A stretch of 10,024 nucleotides of DNA. It comes from CAYOVG01 sp964407285. Its GTDB lineage: Bacteria; Desulfobacterota; Syntrophobacteria; Syntrophobacterales; Syntrophobacteraceae. The translations under genes and the position numbers were made by a program. Below the pieces are notes generated by a model that had not been told where the DNA came from, ran no database searches, and worked only from the letters and a program-made list of their open reading frames with translations. This document shows positions 5,797-10,024 of this stretch, one piece after another (position 1 is the stretch's first letter; every line of letters starts with the position of its first letter). The stretch is from the NCBI GenBank assembly GCA_964407285.1, contig CAYOVG010000272.1:1-10024 (forward strand). The letters run 5' to 3'.

Positions 5797-7848
5797 TCAG
5801 TAAGGAAACCTTGCCGGCAGCGCTGAACGGTTCGCCTGCAACTCCCGTCCCACGGTCCCGGCCGGAGCGGGGAGCGCCGCATGTGCGCCCTTCCCGTTGG
5901 AAGCCGCTATGTTCCCATTGCCGCGCCCTTCGTCATCACCACTGTGATTGCCATTGCGATTACCAGGGCTTCCGCTCCCCCTACCGCCCGCCACCAACAT
6001 CACCAACCGCTCCACCGCCAGTCCCATCTGCACCGACTGCGCGCTCAACTGGTGCAGCGCCGACGCGGAAGTCTCCGCATTCGCCGCGTTGCGCTGAGTC
6101 ATCCTATCGATGTCGCTGATCGCCTTGTTGACCTGCTCGATCCCGACCGCCTGCTCCCCGCTGCTCTCGGATATCTCGCCGACCAACTCCGTCACCTGCT
6201 GAATGCTCAGTGCGGCCCCCCGGTACTTATCATCGGTCTCTTGCACGAGGTGCGATCCCTCTTCGATTCGCCGGATTATGTCGGTCACCATTTCCTGGGT
6301 GCTCCGGGATGCTTCCGCGGAGCGGAGCGCAAGGCGCCGCACTTCCTCCGCGACCACGGCGAAACCGGCCCCGGCTTCTCCCGCCCGCGCCGCTTCGACC
6401 GCGGCATTCAGGGCCAGCAGGTTCGTCTGAAAGGCGATCTCATCGATGGTCTTGATGATTTTGGAGACATTGCCGCCGGCCGCCGACATGTCTTCCATCG
6501 AGCGAATCAACGCCTCCATGGATTCGTTGGCGTTCGACAGGTTCACGGCCACCTGCCTGGAGAGACTATCGACCCGCGCCGCGTTTTGAGCATTGAGCCT
6601 GGTCCTGGAGGCCATCTCCTCGATGTAGGAGGACGTCTCCTCGATCGACCCCGCCTGTTCGATTGTCGCCTCCGAAAGGCTCTGGGCGGAAGAAGACAGG
6701 TGCGCCGTGGCCGAGGACACCTCATCGACCGAGGATGTAAGCTCTGAAATGGCCGATTGGATCGGCTTCGCCAGCGCGTGTGCGAACAGGACGGCGCCAG
6801 CTACCGCCAGTACCGCGCAAACCAGGCAGATAGTGCAAAGCAGACGGACGATCTGCCAGGTGTTCGCCATTGCCGCCTGCCCGGGGTAGACGGCCGCGAT
6901 GGCGCCGATAGCGCCGGAATCACCGCAAAGGGGCAGCATGCCCTGGAAGTAGTCTTCGCCTTGAATGGTTATGTCGCTGATCCGAATGAGCTGTTCGGAT
7001 AGGTCGGCCTTCCCGTCCGCATCGGAGGAGGGGGCGGACCGGAGCCTGTCATACGCCGGGAACGCGCCGATGCTCAGAGCATCCCCGGCGAACACGTTGA
7101 TTTTCATGTCCGTCAGGAAAGTCATTCTCTTGACGAACACTTCGCCGATTTTGAAGACCGCGACCGCAAAACCGAACTGCTCTTTTTCGAGCGCGCCGGT
7201 CTTCTTGTCGTACCGTTCCCCCATGATCGGAGCAAAGGCCACCATGCACATGGAATTGTCGATGGACTCGAAGAGAACGCGGTTATCCCGGGGAATTTCT
7301 TTTCCGAAGTTGAGTTTCAAGCGGGAATCGGGGAGATTCTCCACTTTGTTCCAGACATTTTCCGTCAGTTGTTGTCCCATTTTGAGCGTGGCGGAATGGA
7401 TTACGTTCGTTTTGCCGGTCAGGGCGTACCCGGCGGTGATGGTCTCCTCGTCCTGCTGGATCGCAAAGGAGATCAGACCGCCCTGAGCGTCATAAAGCGC
7501 AGCCTGCCAGAGCTTGCCGGTCCTTCCGACCTGAAAGATGTCGATTGTCGCCTCTTTCGCAATGCGCGCCGCCATGTCGGCCATCGAGTCTTCCGATTTG
7601 AATTCGCACAGCGCTTTGATCCGGGAGCCCATTCCGTTGATGGCGGCCAACTGGTTCACGTCCGCGAGCAACTTCTCCCGCTTCGACAGGAGATCGTCCC
7701 GAACGATGTTGAGCGACTTGTCGAGCTGATCGTACGAGGCGGCTTTGTTCTGCCGGAAGGTTATAAGTGACACCACGGTGATGGAAAAGGCCATCGGGAC
7801 GATCAGCATGGCCAGGGACATAATGATCAACTTCGTCCGCAGTTTCAT
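5797..7848 (-). CDS. Methyl-accepting chemotaxis protein with a periplasmic sensor domain and no HAMP
   Basis: A 683-residue membrane receptor of the chemotaxis system, which would control the CheA kinase through CheW. TM1 spans about 8-31, a periplasmic ligand-binding region of about 300 residues (32-332) is probably Cache-like, and TM2 spans about 333-357. No HAMP domain is evident: after TM2 the protein passes through AKPIQSAISEL straight into a long coiled-coil signalling domain (363-618). The conserved hairpin tip is EIAFQTNLLALNAAVEAARA (470-489), followed by GEAGAGFAVVAEEVRRLA (490-507). The arm length suggests a short-heptad class, roughly 36H. The C-terminus (620-683) is Gly/Asn-rich, then Ala/Pro-rich, and lacks the NWETF-type receptor pentapeptide. 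ATG 7846-7848 is preceded by a GAGGGAGGG ribosome binding site about 12 bases away. The ligand is unknown. Confidence 0.93.
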   Translation of the reverse strand: MKLRTKLIIMSLAMLIVPMAFSITVVSLITFRQNKAASYDQLDKSLNIVRDDLLSKREKLLADVNQLAAINGMGSRIKALCEFKSEDSMADMAARIAKEATIDIFQVGRTGKLWQAALYDAQGGLISFAIQQDEETITAGYALTGKTNVIHSATLKMGQQLTENVWNKVENLPDSRLKLNFGKEIPRDNRVLFESIDNSMCMVAFAPIMGERYDKKTGALEKEQFGFAVAVFKIGEVFVKRMTFLTDMKINVFAGDALSIGAFPAYDRLRSAPSSDADGKADLSEQLIRISDITIQGEDYFQGMLPLCGDSGAIGAIAAVYPGQAAMANTWQIVRLLCTICLVCAVLAVAGAVLFAHALAKPIQSAISELTSSVDEVSSATAHLSSSAQSLSEATIEQAGSIEETSSYIEEMASRTRLNAQNAARVDSLSRQVAVNLSNANESMEALIRSMEDMSAAGGNVSKIIKTIDEIAFQTNLLALNAAVEAARAGEAGAGFAVVAEEVRRLALRSAEASRSTQEMVTDIIRRIEEGSHLVQETDDKYRGAALSIQQVTELVGEISESSGEQAVGIEQVNKAISDIDRMTQRNAANAETSASALHQLSAQSVQMGLAVERLVMLVAGGRGSGSPGNRNGNHSGDDEGRGNGNIAASNGKGAHAALPAPAGTVGRELQANRSALPARFPY

Positions 7849-8206
7849 TTTCTATCAAACCCTCCCTCTTTGACAGCAGTCGTTCAATAAGCAGCGAGAA
7901 TATAGTAAGGGTTTTAGCCCTGACGTCGCTATGCATGAACTATTCCAGTCAAAGAGAGGGAGGGCGGCGGGCTCGACCGGCGCAGTCCCACGGATGGACC
8001 GTACCATCGCCAAATATCGATGGATATGGGTCGATGATAATTTCCCATTTTCCGGACTTTTTCCGTTTTCCGCGAACGTGGGTCTGTAAGACGATTAAAC
8101 GGGGGGAAGGAGTGCGACGGCGGCAGGATCGACGCCGAAACGCTCCGGAGCGGAGCCCCCCGCGCCCGAAACCGGTTTCTCTTCGGCATCGACCTGAATC
8201 GGCACA
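7849..8206. other. Intergenic spacer between modA and the MCP gene
   Basis: I see no credible gene in these 358 bases. Apart from the inverted repeat near the MCP, it holds two 12-base palindromes: cgctccggagcg (8141-8152) and gaaaccggtttc (8168-8179). Both lie just downstream of modA. Neither is followed by a T-tract, so I do not call a terminator. An AT-rich patch lies around 8015-8070 without a convincing promoter pair. A minus-strand open frame (7929-8207) begins at a TAATG overlap with the modA stop, but its Arg/Ser/Pro-rich product resembles no protein I know. Confidence 0.4.
7860..7964 (-). promoter_or_regulatory. Long inverted repeat overlapping the MCP ribosome binding site
   Basis: Plus-strand ccctccctctttgac (7860-7874) is nearly the reverse complement of gtcaaagagagggaggg (7948-7964): 15 matching pairs with a two-base bulge and a loop of 73 bases. 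In the MCP mRNA the proximal arm contains the GAGGGAGGG ribosome binding site, so the distal arm could act as an anti-Shine-Dalgarno sequence. This requires transcription to start upstream of 7964. Alternatively it is a DNA operator or a fortuitous pairing of purine-rich and pyrimidine-rich runs. Confidence 0.4.
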
Positions 8207-8986
8207 TTACGGTTCGCCGAATCCGTACCGGGAGAGAATCTCCCGCCCATCCCCGCTCAGCACGAAATCGACAAAACGTTGAGCCGCCTCTTTCTTCCGC
8301 GTGGCCGCGATTACGGCAAGCGGGTAGACTATGGGCTTGTGCTTTTCCATCTTCGTTATGATCCGCACCTTGTCCTTAGCGGCGGCCGCATCGGTGGCGA
8401 AGACGAAGCCTGCATCCACCTCGCCGCGGTTTACGTAATCGAGGACCTGGCGAACGGAATTTCCGAAGATGAATTTCGGCTGGAGCGTATCCCACAGTCT
8501 TTCATTTCTGAGGGATTCCTCCGTGTAGCGCCCGGCGGGCACAGATTCAGGCTTTCCGAGAGAAACCCTGGCGACGTCCTTGCCGGTCAGGTCCCCGGGG
8601 CTCTCTATCGGCAACCTCGAATCCTTGGGAACGATCAGGACAAGCGAGTTACCGGCGAAATCTTTTCTGGAGCCGGCAAGGAGGAGGTTCTTTTCCCGCG
8701 CCTGGTCCATCGTTTTCTGATCCGCCGATGCGAAAACATCCACCGGGGCCCCCTGTTCAATCTGCTGCAGCAATGCGCCGGAAGCGGCGAAGTTCAGCGT
8801 GATTTTCGCACCCCGGTCGGCGCTCTCAAAGGCTTTGCCTATTTCCGTGAACGCATTGGTAAGACTTGCGGCGGCCGAAACGATCAACTCCTCCTGTTGC
8901 GCATAGGCGCTCCCCGCATTCACTGTTACGGCCAACCCGGCAATGGAAAGCGCAAAGATCAAATAGACGGTAAATCTTTTTCTCAT
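8207..8986 (-). CDS. modA: Molybdate ABC transporter periplasmic substrate-binding protein
   Basis: A 259-residue type 2 periplasmic binding protein for molybdate or tungstate. A Sec signal peptide covers about 1-29 (MRKRF, a hydrophobic core, then AYA before QQEE). Family motifs are LIVSAAASLTNAF (34-46) with Ser41, and FAASGALLQQIEQGAPVDVFASAD (66-89) with Ser69; these correspond to the two oxyanion-binding serines of E. coli ModA. VPAGRYTEESL (149-159), NSVRQVLDYVNRGEVDAGFV (176-195) and FATDA (196-200) follow. At the position of the anion-contacting Tyr in E. coli ModA (family motif VYATDA) this protein has Phe196. ATG 8984-8986 follows a perfect AAGGAGG (8994-9000) at seven-base spacing. 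No modB or modC permease/ATPase gene follows, so it is an orphan binding protein in this window. Confidence 0.94.
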   Translation of the reverse strand: MRKRFTVYLIFALSIAGLAVTVNAGSAYAQQEELIVSAAASLTNAFTEIGKAFESADRGAKITLNFAASGALLQQIEQGAPVDVFASADQKTMDQAREKNLLLAGSRKDFAGNSLVLIVPKDSRLPIESPGDLTGKDVARVSLGKPESVPAGRYTEESLRNERLWDTLQPKFIFGNSVRQVLDYVNRGEVDAGFVFATDAAAAKDKVRIITKMEKHKPIVYPLAVIAATRKKEAAQRFVDFVLSGDGREILSRYGFGEP

Positions 8987-9022
8987 GGGTCACCCTCCTT
9001 GAAAGTAGCGTGGCTTCGCAGC

Positions 9023-9247
9023 CGCAAAGGCAATCAGGACTATCATCCAAACAGTACATAAGTGCGGAAGTACCTGAAACTCGAACCCGGTATGCGACTT
9101 GATTTCATGAGGAATGAGGAAGGCGAGTGGGTCCTTGTCAAGATTGAGGGGCGGGCTGAGCGGTGGATCGGCAAATACAGGTCGTCCAGGCGGGTGACGG
9201 AGGAAATGGCTGATCCGCGTGGGAGAGATCCCGATGATTTCGATTGA
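9023..9247 (+). pseudogene. Decayed AbrB/MazE-type antitoxin gene
   Basis: From GTG 9062 the frame encodes 61 residues. KYLKLEPGMRLDF, then EGEWVLVK, then an acidic tail (TEEMADPRGRDPDDFD), match the second half of AbrB/MazE-type antitoxins. The first half, normally KGQVTIPKxVR immediately before KYL, is missing because an in-frame TAA (9059-9061) directly precedes the GTG. In mixed frames upstream, aaaggc, cagg, actatc and ccaaa could be the worn remains of K-G, Q, T-I and P-K codons. There is no ribosome binding site before GTG 9062. I read it as a pseudogene; a short functional protein from GTG 9062 is less likely. It overlaps the start of a PIN toxin remnant by 14 bases, the usual antitoxin-toxin arrangement. 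Confidence 0.55.
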
Positions 9248-9370
9248 TACGGGAGTCCTTCTGGCTATCCTCTCTGGAAAGATGCCGGGTTCTGTTAGCT
9301 TGCAGCAAGGCGATCGTATTGATCACTCACCCTTCGGGAAGGGTCCAAGACCAGCTCCAAAATACGCCAT
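9234..9370 (+). pseudogene. PIN-domain (VapC-like) toxin remnant, truncated
   Basis: ATG 9234 overlaps the antitoxin stop by 14 bases and encodes MISIDTGVLLAILSGKMPG, which matches the first beta strand and helix of PIN-domain RNase toxins, including the first catalytic Asp (residue 5). After about 20 residues the similarity ends. The frame runs on without PIN character to a stop at 9422, inside the 3' end of the minus-strand MauE gene. A neighbouring frame around 9290-9340 reads more like PIN sequence (LLACSKAIVLITH), which suggests a frameshift as well as loss of the rest of the domain. A normal toxin has about 130 residues, so this is non-functional. The right boundary is approximate. Confidence 0.5.
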
Positions 9371-9940
9371 CTACCGTCGGGCCGTCGCGTTCTCCCGGAC
9401 GAGCGCTTTGCAGACATTGTAGAGGAGATACCCGCCGACCGCAAGAAAGACAGTGTCCCTGAAAAGATACCACAGAGTGTGGGGCTTCCCCGAAACGTTC
9501 GTGCTGAAGCAGCCGCAGTGCACGTCGACGCCCCTGGCGATATTGAACACGAGCGCTCCCCAGAAAACCAGCAGGAGGGTTTCGCAAATGACGGCGGCCC
9601 CCGGTAGCTGAAAACCCGCGACAAGAGCTATCCCCACGAACAATTCGAGCCAGGGAAGGACAACGGCGGTAAGATTGACGAGGATATCCGGCAGTATCCC
9701 GTAGTTGCGAATTACCTGGGCGAAAGCGCCGGGATGGACGATTTTGTCCACACTGGCGAAGATGAAGATCCCCCCCAGGATCAGGCGGGCCCACAGGACG
9801 GGGGAGAGGAAGACGGCATGACGGGAAGACTGATTCCTGACTTCCGGATTGTCGTTTCCGTCTTCCGGTTTCAGTTTTCCGTATTCCACGTGTCTTCCGT
9901 ATGATTTACATTCCGATGCACAATTCGCCTTTCGAGCCAT
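9371..9940 (-). CDS. MauE/DoxX-family membrane protein, redox-associated
   Basis: A 189-residue inner-membrane protein with four predicted transmembrane segments (about 48-66, 85-108, 112-135 and 157-176). It has a hydrophilic N-terminal region of about 45 residues with Cys7 and Cys11. The pattern WARLILGGIFIFASVDKI, then LPWLELFVGIALV, then LLLVFWGALVFNIARG, is typical of MauE/DoxX proteins. VHCGCF (140-145) carries a CxC motif between TM3 and TM4. MauE is needed for maturation of methylamine dehydrogenase, but most members are of unknown function, with thiol-redox or disulfide roles proposed. Nothing here points to methylamine metabolism. The ATG at 9938-9940 comes four bases after the rhodanese stop, so the two genes are probably cotranscribed. 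The tight gap supports this start despite the long N-terminus and weak ribosome binding site (GGGGTAG). Confidence 0.82.
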   Translation of the reverse strand: MARKANCASECKSYGRHVEYGKLKPEDGNDNPEVRNQSSRHAVFLSPVLWARLILGGIFIFASVDKIVHPGAFAQVIRNYGILPDILVNLTAVVLPWLELFVGIALVAGFQLPGAAVICETLLLVFWGALVFNIARGVDVHCGCFSTNVSGKPHTLWYLFRDTVFLAVGGYLLYNVCKALVRENATARR

Positions 9941-9944
9941 GAGA

Positions 9945-10024
9945 CTACCCCGCGCCTTCGACGGGAAGGCCGGATTCCCGCCAGAGCGTCCAGCCGTTGT
10001 GAAGCACTCTTACGTCGGGATAGC
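9945..10024 (-). CDS. Rhodanese-like domain protein, C-terminal end only
   Basis: The minus strand entering the window encodes 25 residues, YPDVRVLHNGWTLWRESG then LPVEGAG, followed by TAG (9945-9947). This is the final strand-helix of a rhodanese fold (pattern G[FY]xxVxxLxGGWxxWxxxGxPVE), so the sulfurtransferase active-site Cys lies outside the window. The gene ends four bases before the MauE/DoxX gene; rhodanese-DoxX pairs are common in anaerobic proteobacteria. Only the C-terminus can be judged, so neither activity nor cell location can be stated. Confidence 0.72.
   Translation of the reverse strand, partial: YPDVRVLHNGWTLWRESGLPVEGAG

Noticed and set aside
4352..5803. 483-codon open frame on the plus strand, opposite prfC
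   Set aside because: It is antisense to a certain RF3 gene. Long antisense open frames are expected in GC-rich coding DNA, and the product has no recognisable domain.
5881..6747. 288-codon plus-strand frame opposite the MCP signalling domain
   Set aside because: Antisense shadow of a repetitive coiled-coil gene, with no plausible function.
7929..8207. 92-codon minus-strand frame starting at a TAATG overlap with the modA stop
   Set aside because: The stop-start overlap is suggestive, but the Arg/Ser/Pro-rich product matches no family I know. No ribosome binding site stands out, and the frame crosses the palindromes and the MCP leader repeat.
8279..9061. 260-codon plus-strand frame opposite modA
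   Set aside because: It mirrors the modA codons, lacks its own ribosome binding site and resembles no family.
9329..9344. Hairpin acccttc/gaagggt as a terminator after the MauE gene
   Set aside because: Seven pairs around a two-base gap, not sterically a good loop, and no T-tract on either strand.
9219..9422. 67-codon plus-strand frame as an intact gene
   Set aside because: Only the first 20 codons from ATG 9234 are PIN-like; the rest lacks PIN character and overlaps the 3' end of the MauE gene in antisense, so it is a remnant.

Overview
The window is about 60% GC, gene-dense and free of recognisable RNA genes, CRISPR arrays or insertion sequences. The gene set fits an anaerobic, motile Gram-negative bacterium of the former Deltaproteobacteria: a CooT-type nickel protein, an EcsC protein, a HAMP-less methyl-accepting chemotaxis protein (MCP), a rhodanese next to a MauE/DoxX protein, and a periplasmic molybdate-binding protein. 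Something close to the syntrophic or sulfate-reducing lineages (Syntrophobacter-like) is my guess from family content and base composition; no marker in the window settles the taxonomy.

Left part, plus strand (1-3158): the 3' end of an MltD-like lytic transglycosylase; a 348-base spacer with degenerate tandem repeats and two hairpins; a small charged two-part protein; an EcsC-family protein 32 bases downstream, probably in the same operon; then a structured spacer and a 61-residue CooT-family nickel protein that begins MCEANAYL.

Middle, minus strand (3220-7848): the chemotaxis receptor is upstream, followed by prfC (release factor 3) and a TrmJ-like RNA methyltransferase that starts one base after the prfC stop. 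Between the MCP and prfC there is a sigma70-like promoter and then a textbook intrinsic terminator lying inside the prfC leader. The MCP leader carries a long inverted repeat whose proximal arm covers its ribosome binding site.

Right part: a lone modA gene (minus), a decayed AbrB/MazE-PIN toxin-antitoxin pair (plus, divergent from modA), then a minus-strand pair of a rhodanese (only its last 25 codons are in the window) and a MauE/DoxX membrane protein with a CxC motif.

There is no convincing new multi-gene system here. The most interesting signals are regulatory: the prfC leader terminator, the MCP leader repeat, and the hairpin just before the small charged protein gene. The remnant toxin-antitoxin locus is also worth a look.
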